Source: Numida meleagris (taxonomy: Eukaryota > Chordata > Aves > Galliformes > Numididae). Taken from it: 64,000 nt of DNA. The DNA lies in contig NC_034410.1 in the NCBI RefSeq assembly GCF_002078875.1, positions 98,954,871-99,018,870 of the forward strand, given 5' to 3'. The notes below the pieces were generated by a model. That model did not search any database, was not told the DNA's origin, and saw only the letters and a program-made list of their open reading frames with translations. The first letter of the stretch is position 1. Each line of letters begins with the position of its first letter. Below are positions 26,959-39,377 of this stretch, piece by piece. The position numbers and the translations under genes are program-made.

Positions 26959-27020
26959 CTTTACAGTGCTTTAGTACTGTAGAAATTAGTACTTTAGTAC
27001 TGAGGTTTTAGCACTGAGGG
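26959..27020. repeat. short imperfect tandem repeat (TTTAGTACTG-like)
   Basis: Variants of TTTAGTACTG occur at least three to four times with differing spacing (TTTAGTACTGTAG, ATTAGTAC, TTTAGTACTGAGG, TTTAGCACTGAGG). They abut the 3' terminus of the adjacent CR1 fragment. They probably arose by slippage. Confidence 0.6.
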
Positions 27021-27022
27021 TT

Positions 27023-27310
27023 CAGAATCATAAAATCACATAATGGTTTGGATTCAGAAGGACCTCAAAGCCCACCCAGACCCACCCCTGCCGTGGGCAG
27101 GGCTGCCACCCCCCAGCTCAGCTGCCCAGGGCCCCATCCAACCTGGCCTTGAGCACCCCCAGGGATGGGGCACCACAGCTTCTCTGGGCAGCTGTGCCAG
27201 CGCCTCACTGCCCTCTGAGTGAATAATTTCTCCCTTGTACCTAATCTAAATATACCCTCCTTTAGTTTAAAATAATTATCTCTTGTCCTATCATCTACAG
27301 TCTAAGCAAA
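27023..27310 (-). mobile_element. CR1 LINE 3' fragment
   Basis: This is the 3' UTR end of a CR1 element on the minus strand. The plus strand opens with the complement of the terminal repeats (CAGAATCATAAAATCACATAATGG) and continues with the GC-rich segment typical of the CR1 3' region (GGCCCCATCCAACCTGGCC, then GGGATGGGGCACCACAGCTT). It is much richer in GC than its surroundings. It is 5'-truncated at about 27310, and a mariner derivative begins some 15 bases further on. No coding part is retained. Confidence 0.93.
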
Positions 27311-27325
27311 TTGAGACATTTTACT

Positions 27326-27735
27326 TGTAGATCACTTTGAAAGTAATACTTCCTAATTATTTCCATAGAAAAACTGCAACAGATACAAAGAACAAAATAA
27401 TACTATTTGATAGAGCAAATTCTCAGCTACAAAACACTATTTCTCTGCATAGCCACCACCATTAGTTATGCATTTTTGTCAGTAATGAACAAGTGCCTGT
27501 ATGCTGCTCTCATAAACATCTGCACCAGCTGAGGTGACCCAGGTCTTTGTCACTAATCACATCCACAGTTTGGTCTCCATCACTGCTGAAAATGCATAGC
27601 TAACAGCGGAAACTGTGTTGAAAAATAGTGTTTTGCAGCTGAGAATTTGTTCTATCAAACAATATTATTGTGCTCTTTGTATCTGATATAGTTTCTATGA
27701 AAATAAGTAGGGGTCATGACTTTCAGATGACATAT
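27326..27735. mobile_element. mariner derivative with long inverted arms (MITE-like)
   Basis: This non-autonomous element belongs to the same mariner family as the copies at 23956 and 56842. The left arm (about 27326-27470) is the reverse complement of the family's 3' end, and the right arm (about 27595-27735) is the same 3' end in forward orientation. For example, AGAGCAAATTCTCAGCTAC at about 27413 pairs with GCAGCTGAGAATTTGTTCT at about 27636. Between the arms lies a short piece of the transposase N-terminal region in reverse (GTTTGGTCTCCAT). It therefore carries two 3' ends facing outward rather than a 5' and a 3' end, and has no coding capacity. The arms could fold into a hairpin over 100 bp long. 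Confidence 0.85.
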
Positions 27736-30700
27736 GCATTAAGCCATTTATTAATAAGTTGCTTAGGTGGGAAGAAAATTAATGTTAAGTTAGCTAAGCA
27801 CTTAGAACTCTGGCTGTAGAACCTAGTAAGCTAGGAACCTGGAGCATTGTCAAGGTATGGTGGAAAGACTGTCCTGTTGCATTTTCTAATATGTGTAAAT
27901 ACATCTGAAGTTACTTAGAAAATACTAACTTTCTACTTTCATCTTACTTGTTTGTACACTACACTAAATTGTCAATAATATCTGTAGAAATCGTTTAGTT
28001 TAAGGTTTAGCATTAAATTGACATTTATTCCCTTCTTCTGACACAGCTCCTTGATGCAAGGTTATGCATCCTTGCCTAAGAGAAAATGGAGCTAACAAAG
28101 CATCAGTGGAGCCAGCTAGAGAAAGGTAAGCTGATGAACTGCATTTTGAATGATGGTACAGGGAACTTCTCTGAGAGCAATATATAAAACAGCACAGACT
28201 AAATGGAAAGTGTATGCTCCAGGACAGAGGCCAAAACCCTAATGTGGTAAATGTTAATATATGTGTTCCACATTATCCTTTAAGAGCAACCTTGCTGGCT
28301 GTCAGTGAGCTGGGTACCTACATATGGAGCTGAGCACCAAGGGCTCAGCGTTTCAAACTCTTACAGAAATGGAGTTAATATGACCTTACAGATTATGCTA
28401 TGTTAGTACCAATCCAAGAGAGAGATTTGTATGAACTTGAATGTAGAAAGAAAACATCCTTTTATCACATGGGAAAAAAAATGCTTTAATCATCTTACTA
28501 AGATAATGAAGAAGGCACTTCAGCTTAGGATATTAAGGTTGCCTTTAAAGTCTTAAACAACCTTTTTTTCCTGTCCTGTCACCCCCTGCCTAACAATCTC
28601 ACTCTTGAGCATACACCTGTGTGGTTTTAGCCTTAACCATCATGTGTAATGCATGTTTCATAAGGCTTTCACTGGTGAGGGGCAAAACACAAGTACAACC
28701 CCATGGCAACAAGAACTCACGTTTTAGAAGAATGCCAAACCTCACAAGAATCCTGTTGGGCTGAAATGGAGTGCAGTACTTGCCTACACAGTCAGATACT
28801 TTGGTATAAAAATCAGTATTAAATTTTGTTTTCTTTCACTGGGGGAGGGGCTGGGGCATGGGCAGTTAGATTGCAGTATAGCTTTACCTGAAAAGTACAA
28901 TATTTGAAGATGTGGAAAGTTCCATCCCCACAAAATGTGGGGCTTCTCTGGGAAAATCTTTCCACATAAGGACATATATACCACTTTCCATTTGCTTTAC
29001 ATTTGATTAATGTGATGCCTGTAAGAACATATGCAAGCATTAATTCTGATTAACTTTTATTGCACTGCAAGCATGTCCTTAACTTTTAAACCTAATTGGC
29101 CTTGTGCTTGTGTTTAGAACTGTTCTATAAAGTGTAGCTGTCCATGACTTACTGCAACCTTCTCAGGCACAAGAATGTTGTAAAATTTTCAGAGAAATCA
29201 GGTGACTGAACTTTTACACAGTCTCTTACTGAGATGAAACTCCTGGTCAGTACAGAAGAAATCCTGAGATATGAAAGATGAACATTTTTGACACTTTTTC
29301 AACCAATGCATTTTATAAATGCATTTTGTAAGTGAATTCTGTATGTTTTCACTTAAATTTAAAATTTGGAATGGATGCCCTGAACTCAGTTCACAAATCC
29401 TTGGTGAAAATGTTAATAGCATGTCTGATATCAAAACTTTCTTCTATTAGCTGAATGAATAAGTTGGCCTGGAGCCTACAGTCTTTCTACTTGGGTACAC
29501 AGCTAGTTGCAGAGTCAGTCTTTTGCTACCTTGACTAGCTTCAACCTCATTCTTTCCTTGCATTCTCCTGTTCGTCTGTGTGCATATTCTGATTCTAGTT
29601 TTGTTCTCAATTTATGAGCTGTCTGAAAGATACTCTTTGTCCTGTGTTTGAAAAGTACTTGGTGCAGGAGAGTCTTATTCATGGTTCCTAGGAATTAAGA
29701 CAATATGAATATTAAACGCGTTTTTCTCCTGAGAGTCAGGATATTGGGTATATCCTTTACGAGCCAAAAGCTGTTTTGGTTGCATGGGATTCAGAAGAAT
29801 AAAATTTGCAAAATATAGGCCAGATTATGTTCACAGAAATGTTTGAAAGTAAGGAAGCACAGCATCTTATGTATTTGAGAATAAATTTGTCTGGTTTCAT
29901 GCTATCTTTGAGGGGCACTTGTTATCTTCTCTTACAGAGTGTAATTCCAGGTTAAGATGTCCAGGATGATGAGAATGTATGTCTTCCTACTGTCTGCTGA
30001 CAGCGGGAGATAATTCATCATCCACTAAAGCTCTTTCCATCCTAGGTCTTGGCCTAAATCCAGATTGTCCTAGGTCCAGAATACACTGGCTTTAGCTAGA
30101 TCAGCTTGTAATTGGCCTTTGGCTAACTCCTCTATGAGCCCAGTTTGATAGTGGGTTATAAGCATTCAAAGCTGGTTTATTTGATATTGGTTAGTTTAGT
30201 TTGTTTTCTTGAAAAAGGAGAATTGTTTGTTATCTGAGCATGTTTCAGGCTATGTTGGTTTAAATAACAAATAAATCAAATTATTAGGCTTAGTATAAAA
30301 ATAGTAAATATGATAAATAGTAGACCAGCCAGTTATTCCTTTTGACCTGAAACTGTATGAACTTCACCCTTGAACAAAACTCTGCCTACTTAAAATAGAC
30401 ACCATCTACTTCTCTTGGTGAAGGTAAGAATCTGTTTGCTGGTCTTGTGTTCAAAGTTCCTTGGGGACTTAGAACAGCTCACCTACAATGAACAGTTTCA
30501 TCTCAGGGCTAAAGACGGCCTTTTGCTGCTTCTCATATTCTGCTACTTTCCATCAAAGAATATTGGATAGTAGTCAGACTGTCAGGACAAAAAAATAGTG
30601 AATTTTCAGGAATGAGAAATACCATGGTCATCTGTCACAGATTGATATTGACAATAACATTTAGCAATCTCTAGAATTTAATTCTTAAAGACTGTGAATT

Positions 30701-31393
30701 TACCAATTTAAATATTAATGAAAATCAATTAAAAAAAAAAAAACCTTATGTTTGAATAGGCCTATTTAGCTACTTGGCAGAACAAGAGTATACCCTCAAG
30801 TGCTCTTCCAAAACAGTACTTAATGATGAAGAAATAGGACATTCACAGTTTCCTGCTGAAGCCTGCTCCAGAGACTAATAAATACCAGAAACAGATAAAG
30901 TAATGGGTCAGGTTGGTAACTTCAAGGAAACTAAGGCATTTGATCTCAGCTCTTTCTAGGTAGAATTTCCGTCCTTGCTTTCCCATGCCTGTTTCCATGG
31001 CATTTCTGGTAGAAAATAAAATATGATACAATAAAAAAGGCATTTTTAACATAAGCATTTCTTCTTCAAGCTATAGTTATTCCTTTTATGACAAAAGTGT
31101 ATTTTACAATGTTTTATTCTTCTTAACCCTGCTGAAACACTGTAATAGTGCAAGGTAGAACTGGTTTATCTGTGGCCTCAAGAGCATTATTAAGCACTAA
31201 GTCAATAGCATACTCCTGAGACTTTCTATCTTCAATGGTGCAAAAGAATTGCACCTAATTTTCAACCCCAGCTTGAGTTTTCAAGTATGACAGTTTAAAA
31301 AAAATCTATGAATAAATACATGTAGGAATAAGTGAGAAGAAATTAACACAGGACCCTACAATGCAATTTTAGTAATGTGTTTTGAAATTTTAC
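27736..31393. other. AT-rich non-coding DNA
   Basis: No gene or recognised repeat family is seen. Open frames such as 28784-28984, 29198-29434 and 30843-31058 on the minus strand have no well-placed splice signals and AT-rich codon use. Confidence 0.6.
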
Positions 31394-31609
31394 CTGCGCT
31401 TAAAATATTCTGTTTCTTTTGTTGCTCTCTGGTCATCCTGGTGGCTGTTGCATCTTCTTTATCAAATATCAAAGTGATTTTACCAGACAAATCCAACTCT
31501 GATACATGATGTGACTCCTTTGTGGACATGTTCAAACCTGACCTTTTTCTTGCCTTCATCTTCCCTCCATGGCAGTCAATTATGTCAGCTTTATAGCCTC
31601 TCTGTGTCA
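31394..31609 (-). CDS. candidate internal coding exon B, unknown protein
   Basis: This is the best exon candidate in the window. On the minus strand a strong acceptor (CTTCTCTGTGCTTCTTCAG) precedes 216 bases that are open in one frame, and a GCGCAG|GTAAAA donor follows. The frame holds 71 whole codons with two bases of a split codon at the start and one at the end. The product is hydrophilic and charged, for example GKMKARKRSGLNMSTKESHH and later ITLIFDKEDATATRMTREQ, ending QQKKQNILSA. It has no membrane segment or signal peptide, which suggests an internal part of a soluble protein. I do not recognise the family. Phase is compatible with candidate exons at 37299-37369 (upstream) and 12896-12993 (downstream), consistent with one leftward gene that could start at the CpG island. 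Confidence 0.42.
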
Positions 31610-31991
31610 CTGAAGAAGCACAGAGAAGCTATATAGTATGAGCTTTTCCGCAAAGCGTAACCAATCACCAAATTGCTGACTATGTCATACTGTCGAACTT
31701 TTAACAGTTAGGGGAATCGGATTACTTGTCATGGACCAAATTATTTTTTCTTATACCATGGTGTTGGACATTGTGGAATATGTTAGCCTTGCTCCTGCTG
31801 AGCATTTAAGCCTTCAGAAACAGTGTATTATATATGCACAGTGATTTATTCATGCTAGTTTGGTGTCCTTTTCTGAATTCCATTTTAACATTAAAATAAA
31901 ACTTAACTTGTGTTTGTTTTTTTTAAAGAACTAAGAGTGTGTTTTTTAAAAAATATTTATTCACAAGATTATTGGAGTGAAATGTTACCAG

Positions 31992-32182
31992 GTCAGATCA
32001 AAGCCTTTGGTGGGAGAGCTCTGTTGTGCAGGAAAGATTTATATGAGATTGCTGTCAGATATGCTTTACTGCAGCTTTCAAACAACTTTATAAAATATGC
32101 TGAGCTGCATACACTGCACTTCAGAGATTCTTGCAGATTTCCATGTCTGTGCTTGCCAGAAATTATCTTCAACTGAAGATAA
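31992..32182. other. region open on both strands with splice-like borders
   Basis: On the plus strand a frame runs to about 32176 and encodes a balanced peptide (for example KAFGGRALLCRKDLYEIAVR). On the minus strand an acceptor-like ATTATCTTCAG at about 32182 is followed by a frame including LKCSVCSSAYFIKLFESCSK, with a CTG|GTAACA donor-like site just past a stop near 31990. At most one of these can be a normal coding exon. No family is recognised for either. Confidence 0.18.
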
Positions 32183-34552
32183 TTACAGATTAGTTTACTG
32201 ATTATTAGAAAATAAAAATTTCTGGATAGTATGTAGCTAGGATGTTGGAAGAAGTTCATAAAGATTTCCTTTTATAGGAGTTGTAAATTTTGTATAAACT
32301 TTGCATATTAGAATGCTGGGGGGGTTGTGTTGTTTTTTGTGGGTTTTTTTTGTTGTTGTTTGGTTGGGGTTTTTTTGAGAGAGTTCTGAAGGCTACTTCA
32401 CCTATTTGGAAGTGAGCAAGCAACAGCAGAAGTGCACTGACCAAACTAACATTGGATGGCTGCTAGGAATAGAAATGATGCTGGCAGAACGTTGGTCATG
32501 TAGAAAACGATAGTGCTGACTCAGCTTAAACAAACTGTTCTCTCTGTTCTTGGAAAGTAAAAAAAAAAAAAAGCCCCAAATACCTCTAAGAAACTACCAT
32601 CAAGAATGCAGAAAAGAGTAACTCATTAATGCACACTTTTTTTCCTTAATCATTAATAGGGAACATTTGAAAGAGATGTGCGTGATTTTTTGCAACTCCT
32701 GTAGAAACAGGAACATCCACTGTATGCATGCTTTAACAACAAAGGACTTCTTTGGAATAATGCAGGTACAGTTTTGTTGATGAAATGCAAAAGTCTGGGG
32801 ATTTCAAGAGATCTGAGAAGCCCTTACTCATTCAATTGCTAATACTAATCTAAAACTTCTAACATGGCCTTCCATACTAGGGCCCTGTTTTGTGAACAGA
32901 TGCAGAATTGTAGCTTTACCTGAAAACATTTTTCTTCCCTGAGACAAAAATGCATTGGAATTTATTCTCAAAACAGTTTTTAAAACATCTTTGGTACCTT
33001 CTTCCTATATTGTTTCTTGTTTTTCCTTAGTTTAACTACAGGCCTGCAATGAAGATCAGTCTTAATTACAATTACACTGAAGCTGCTATATGTGTGCCAG
33101 TTTGAGGCACTTTATTTATTGATGGAAAATAGGAAATAATACTTCCTATAAAGTCATGTTTTATTGCCCTAATCCACTACTACCTTCATTGTAAAATTCC
33201 TGTTTACTTTCATGGCGCAAGAAGCAAGCCTGAAATATCCACCTATTCTACCCTTTACTGACGTTATCAGCTCTTTAATGTGCCTTAAAATAATTCCTTT
33301 CCCATACTTGACTGACATCTTTATTGATGTAAGTCTTAATTATTGGTCTTTCTGGAGTCTTATTCTGTTAGAAATTCCTATTGAAAACTTTCCTCAGAAA
33401 CAGCCTAATTGTGAGATATCAGCACATCTTCTAGGCACAAAGTAGAAAGCAATTGAACATTTAATAAAAATGTGATTTTAATTTTGAATATGGGGCTTTT
33501 TGACTTAGTACATCAAGTAACAATCTCATGAAAGGATGTTGAAGAACAGTGAATAAACCAAACCATTGCCTCCTTTTCCTAGAATGAAAAAATTCAGAAT
33601 GAACAATTTCATCTCTAGAGCTTAAAACATCTTTCTGCTTTAATGCAGTTTCTGCACAGTTCCTTTCTTGCTCTGCAATAGTCTTAATAAGAACTTAGAC
33701 AAACATCTATTTCCTTATCTCAACCTCTATATAAATGACAAGATTATTGCACAACAGTAGATCGGGACAAATCTATCAGTCTTTTACACCCATTCATTTA
33801 AGGAAAGGGAAGTAGTTGAGTTACCACACCGCAAAACCCTTAGGGCTCTTCTCTCCAGGACACTATTGCTTCCATAATGCTGTGGTATGAAAGCCTTTAA
33901 GAATCTTTTGATAATTTAAACATGCTAAGCTACATCCAAATGATAACCTAATTTTTAAAGGCTGAAATCAGAATTCATAGGAAGCCAGCTACTTTCCACT
34001 TCTCTTTGTATGCAACTTTCCACCTGCAAAATACAAGTACCAAGTTTTCTTTTTCTCGTCATGGCTCATGCTGGATGTGATTAAATTATTAATTATTCAA
34101 GTATGTTTGAATAGATAGCGTGACTAGAAAAATGAAACCCAGGTCTCAGTTTGGATTTCAATTTATTGTTACAGGCTGTTTGATGTGCAGCTGGTCTGAG
34201 TAGTTAAAGGGCATCTCCTACTGTTACCTGTTGCAGGAAAAGAATAACCCTAGCTCATGTGATAGAGGAAGCTGTTTTCTGGACAAACTAGTCATGGTAA
34301 TTTTCAGCTGGCTCCAATTACTTGTGTTATTTTTGGTGTCTGTTTGGAATTAATGCAGATATAAAATATTACTCTAACTAAAAATACCTCACTTAGAATC
34401 CTAAGTGAGAGACAAATTTCTGCCTGATTACTAGTCTTCTCATTCATATAAAGTTCCTATAAAGCCTTCCCTGTTTCTCCACTATTCTGTCAAAAGGAAT
34501 AAAAATATTGCTATGGTTCTGTTGCAGTCCATTTTAGAATTACATGCTTTAC

Positions 34553-34683
34553 TTTAAAAACATGATAGCATAAACTATTATAGTCTCCCTTAATAAGGGC
34601 ATTGAATGCAACTCTTTGACGCAGATATTTACAAACTGATTTGCACTTTTCCACTTTCTCAGAGCTTTGTTGTATCAAAATAT
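34553..34683 (-). other. candidate exon, unknown protein (weak)
   Basis: On the minus strand an acceptor-like GTATTTTTCCAG precedes 131 open bases, and an AAA|GTAAAG donor follows. The 43 codons include SSEKVEKCKSVCKYLRQRVA. Its start phase fits the candidate exon at 37299-37369, but its end phase (0) does not fit the exon at 31394-31609. All three cannot therefore be spliced together as drawn. It may be an alternative exon or chance. Confidence 0.17.
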
Positions 34684-37298
34684 CTGGAAAAATACTCATT
34701 CTACAGGGGGATTTTCATGGGCTTGTTTGAACTACTTTTTTTTTTTCTTCTTCTACTGAGGTTTATTCAAAATAAGATTGCTGTTGATATCACTGAAACA
34801 TATTCTGGTGATTGAAAACCATTAACTTGGTTGTTTCTAATGCTGAACAAAGATTTGAGGGGCGGGAAGGAATGTCATTCTCCAGTCTTTTATTTCACAT
34901 CTTCCAAAACAGAGACACTGTTCATAAGACAGCTTTTTCCTTAATTCTTGATGCAGATTGAAAATTGTAGGTTTTGTGGAATTACACATCTCTCTAATAG
35001 CCTAAAGGTCACAAGAATAATACCTTTAACAAAGTATTTGTTTTACTTCTTAATCATAAAATAACATGTATCAACCATAATGCTAAATTTGAAGCGTTTT
35101 TCCCCTCTGTACTAAGTAGCTATACTACACTGACGCTGTTTTTAGATATGCTGATACTCTTTTCCAAACGTTCTGGATGAGTAACCAGTGGCTCACCAGG
35201 CCTTCTTATCATCCACCCTTAACTGTGTACACCTGGTAGTCAATGTGGTTCTGCAAGGTGAACTGGCACCTGCTTACCTTTTCCTTGGAGGGGCACCTGT
35301 CACTTAAGAGTCACTAACTGGGAACAGCTGCTCTACTCCATGCCCTACTAATTCCTCCAGGTTATTCATTAGGCTAAGTAGAGGAATTTGTTACAATGTT
35401 ATTTTTATAGAAAGTAATTAGATATCAGTAAGTGAGACAATCCACAGTACTCCTCTACCTAGAACGTCACTAGTTTTAGTGCAAACCAATAAAATACAAC
35501 AAACAACCCTACTGTGGGTATGGTAGATACGAGGTCTGTTCTGTAGTAGACATTTATAATATCAGGAAACTGAAAACATTTTAAATAAAATTTTCTAGGC
35601 AAATGTGTGGTTACTCATAGAGAAAGAACAAAAGCAGAGATTCAGGTTTACATGTTCTGCCATTAATCATATTAGAGGCAAAAGGCACTAAAGCTGTTCT
35701 TTTGCCCACGCTGAAAATACCCTTACAACTACCTTCAGAATGCCTTCTTGCCTTGAAGCAATAGTTGATATGGGAAGGTATCTTTGTAAAACTAGCCTCT
35801 ATATGGCAAAGCTAAACATAACAGAGAAATTGCCAGTATCTACTGTGTGGGTAGAAGACATATCTTGAGTATGACAGTGCAACCTTCTTTACTGCACACT
35901 CTGAGTAGGCTTAATCTCTCCGTGCTCTCATTGTGCCATGGCTATGTGTGTGCCACCCCAGCAGGAAAACTTTATATGTTCCTACAGAAATTGCTCTTGA
36001 CATGCAAGAGTTGTTTTGACAGTAGGTGGAAAAAATGAGACATGGGACCACAGAAAATATCACTACTGTGCTCTCCATTTTCCAGTTGGTCTGCTAATGC
36101 CCAGTGTGCAAGGAAAATGAAAATAGAACAAAAATGTGGTACTGTGGCAGTGTCAGTATAGACAGTGAATGGCAAGTATGAAGGCATAACAGGTTAGAAT
36201 TGGAAGAGGATGGAGAGAAATCTTTCTGAAATGCAATGAAGAATCAAGTAGGAGGTTTAGATATGGATGTGGAAGGTCATGAGGTTATCTGCAAAGTTAA
36301 AAGCAAATACTAAGAAAGCAGCATTGCTTGAGATTTGCAGAGTCCCTGAGATGAATTTAGATGCCCCTTCCCCAGATGTTAATGGAAGATGTGTATCTTA
36401 AAATCTTAATCATTTTATCTGTGACAGCAAACTGCAGACAGCAAATTGTATGATCAGTTGTTTGAACTCACAAGGAAAAAAAAAATCTTCTTATGGATGC
36501 TAGCCATCCATAAGTTCACACTTGCAAGCCTTGGTCATAAAAAGGTAATTCAGCAACAAATGAGGAATGCCAAAAACCTATAGAGGCTCTGAGGCTTGCA
36601 GAGTTAGCTGATGGAGTGGTTCTGACCTTCTCTCCAGTAGAGGGCAGCGATACACAAAAACTAACTGTATTTTCAAACTTAAATTTTTGTAACATGGTAA
36701 ATATCAGCATTTTCAAGAAGATCATGTAAGCATGTATCTAGTTTAATTATCTGGTAATGACAGCTCATATAATGACCCCTTTCACAATCCCTCAAAGCAA
36801 AGAGAATTTCCTCCAGGAAGAAAAAGATCCTGAAAGCATGAGTGTAATACATAATAAGGGTATTTGCATATTGAGTTTCTTAAAGATAAACTACAGATGG
36901 TGGAAGATATTAATACTGAACTATCTCAGCTACCCAGGCCTTTTAAAATGTTTTCTTACCAATTCCCATGTGCCTGAAGTGAAAACTGATTCCGAACATT
37001 TTTCTTCTAGGCTTTGCTTTCTTCATTTGTTCCTTGTTCACCTACATTTGTTTACTGTCTGTACTGAAACCCTCTGTTTCACAACCTGTTCTCAGTTTTC
37101 TCAGTGTGTGCCATCTTTCACGCAACCCTATAAAGAATTTTTACTCTGATCTTGGAAATATCCCCAAGTTACAGGCTTTCTCAGACACCCGTGGGTACTA
37201 GGACGACCAGTACAGACAAGTGCTTTTCCTAAAATTAAAAGGATGGGCAGCCCTCAAGATCATCCACATCATTATGAAATACATCTTCAGTTTCTTAC

Positions 37299-37369
37299 TC
37301 CTCCAAGATACAGATTCCTCCAGATCAGTTCGGGAAAGAATTTGTAACAAGACTGCCTTTTCCCACGTC
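37299..37369 (-). CDS. candidate small coding exon A, unknown protein
   Basis: On the minus strand a T-rich acceptor (TTTTTTGTTTGTTTGGGTCAAG) precedes 71 bases with one open frame, followed by a GGA|GTAAGA donor. The 23 codons encode an amphipathic peptide, WEKAVLLQILSRTDLEESVS. It ends with one base of a split codon, which matches the two bases at the start of the exon at 31394-31609. The competing reading is a plus-strand exon at 37308-37410 with an acceptor CTTACTCCTCCAAG and a strong GA|GTGAGTAA donor. Strand is therefore uncertain. The family is not recognised. Confidence 0.22.
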
Positions 37370-38999
37370 CTTGACCCAAACAAACAAAAAACTGATTCAC
37401 AGCAAGGAGAGTGAGTAAAAAAGAAAGAAAAATTCTACACTGGACTGTATTTTGAGTTCCAATAAGCTAATGCAAAAATATGTACTGCTTCTTTCTATTT
37501 CTTCAACTTTCAAAAGAATTTGAGTCTACTTCACTTCCTGGAAATTTCTATGAAGCCCAAAAATACATTACACATTTTCATTACTATATAGTTCTACTAA
37601 CTAAACTAATCAATACATTAAATGTAAATATTTTTGTACGACTATCACACGCAACATGACTAAATCTTCCTTATGACTCCACAGGCTTACGGAGGGCAGG
37701 CTAAATCTTCACATAATTACGTAGGAAAAAGTACATACATTCCAGTACAAGGTGTTCACAGATCCTTGTATTTGAAACTTCAGATTAGGCTGGATTTGAA
37801 GCTAGTTTGAAAATACATTTCATGATGACAAGTCAAAAAAGTATTTCTAAGGCCTGAACTAATCTATTGCAGAAGATACTGTTGTATGTACAAACAGAAC
37901 AAAACAATGAATCCTGTACTATTGACTTAATTACCTGAGTTAGTTCAGATTCAGCATCCATGTTTCAGCTGAAGAACAAAAAGGACACATGTATCTTTAC
38001 ATTATTAAAAAAAAAATGCAATTTATTAACTGTGTCATACTGACTTGATTTATACCCTTTTAGTAACAACAAAATTTGATCTTTCTGATTTTATTGCAAG
38101 ACCTGTGGGAAGTCACAAAGTATTTTACTGTGAACAGCTAAATCCTAATACAAACTTTCTAATTATTCCCTGTTTACACCACCTATTGTATTTACAAAAA
38201 CAATAAAAAATTAAAAGATTGACCTTTCTCTTATTTTATCAGTTGATCGCTTCCTAATTAACATAATTATCAGTCATCAGAGTTTCCTAGCCTAGATATG
38301 ACCTACATATGTAATTAAAAAATGTCAACACTTCCTCCTTTGTATGCCCTGAAGACATTAGATCTACATCATCCACTACAAAGAAACAGAAACTCATATA
38401 AGCCATGTACATGATATCGCTACCAAAACTTTTTTTATCTCTGCCATGTAAGGCTAAAAATAACCCTTTTTCTACTACAAATAATAAAATATCAAGGCCG
38501 TTTCTCACAAACTTTTCCTCATTTAAGGCTTAATGTAATCACATCTTGAAACTTGCTGGTATGACCCACTATTGACCTTATATGAATGACTACAAGAATA
38601 ATCTGCTCTTCAGTGAATTGTATGTCAAAAATCATTTACATCTATATGTAGATATATCTCCAGAATACGCATATATAATATTTATTATTTAGCAAATAAT
38701 TGATTTGAACATATTACTGTTGTTCAAGACCCTTTTATTAGCTCATATACTGAACTTGAGATTTGGGTTTATATGACTGGATGAAAAGTATCCTCGTGTC
38801 TGTGCAATGTCGTGGATTAGCACAGCCTTTCACCACATTTTCAGCTTCATACGTAAATACACGTATATTTCTGTGAATGTATTTTTCACTTCTCACTTTT
38901 TGTTAGCTGTAAAGAATACAGCCGAATGCAACTCACACAGGGGTTCTCCCCAGTGCTCAAGCCTGTCATCTTTTACACCTTACTGACCACAGGCATGCT
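37370..38999. other. AT-rich non-coding DNA
   Basis: No gene or repeat family is recognised between the exon A candidate and the CpG island. AT content stays high up to about 38990 and then changes sharply. A donor-like AAG|GTGTAA on the minus strand falls at 38979/38978, just inside this edge. Confidence 0.6.
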
Positions 39000-39377
39000 A
39001 CCGTTCACCCCCACGGAGGAACAACGAGCTATTTCACTACCACCACGACCCGCACGCTTTGGGAGCCCCACTGTCACTCCTCTCCCACTGGCTCCTCGGG
39101 AAGCTCCGCGCCGTCTCCCCATACCCCCGCTCTCGGAAGGCCGAGACGCTGCGGGCAGCGCCCTCCGCTCCCGGGCGGCAGCGGCCAGCCCTGGGCAGCG
39201 CTGTGCAGTATTGCGCGGCGGGCAGCGCGCTGACATTTCCCTTGGGAAGCGCCGCAGCCCCGTGCCCGAGGGACGCCGTGCGGCCCGGGGCCGTTCCCTG
39301 GGTGGCATTTTTGGGGCAGAAACGTAGGGCTTCTTTGTTTTTGTGGGTTTTTTTTTTTTTTTTTGGTTTGGTTTGGT

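Larger units (their letters stand above)
24936..27022. other. AT-rich non-coding DNA
   Basis: No gene is seen. The block contains a (TC)10 microsatellite (26534-26553) and, just before the next CR1, a locally repeated patch of TTTAGTACTG-like units (about 26959-27020). Confidence 0.6.
31610..37298. other. AT-rich DNA with a few exon-like stretches
   Basis: If the exon model is right this is an intron. It holds an exon-like stretch on the minus strand (34553-34683) and a region open on both strands (about 31992-32182), listed separately. A T/G-rich patch (about 32320-32380) gives low-complexity frames. No repeat family is recognised. Confidence 0.5.

Noticed and set aside
36516..36725. Minus-strand frame considered as an exon upstream of 34553-34683
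   Set aside because: The acceptor is A-rich with a poor pyrimidine tract, the frame contains only a weak CAA|GTGTGA donor, and the peptide has no recognisable feature.
36757..37149. 130-codon plus-strand frame
   Set aside because: No splice support at its edges, and a mixed hydrophobic composition with no family resemblance.
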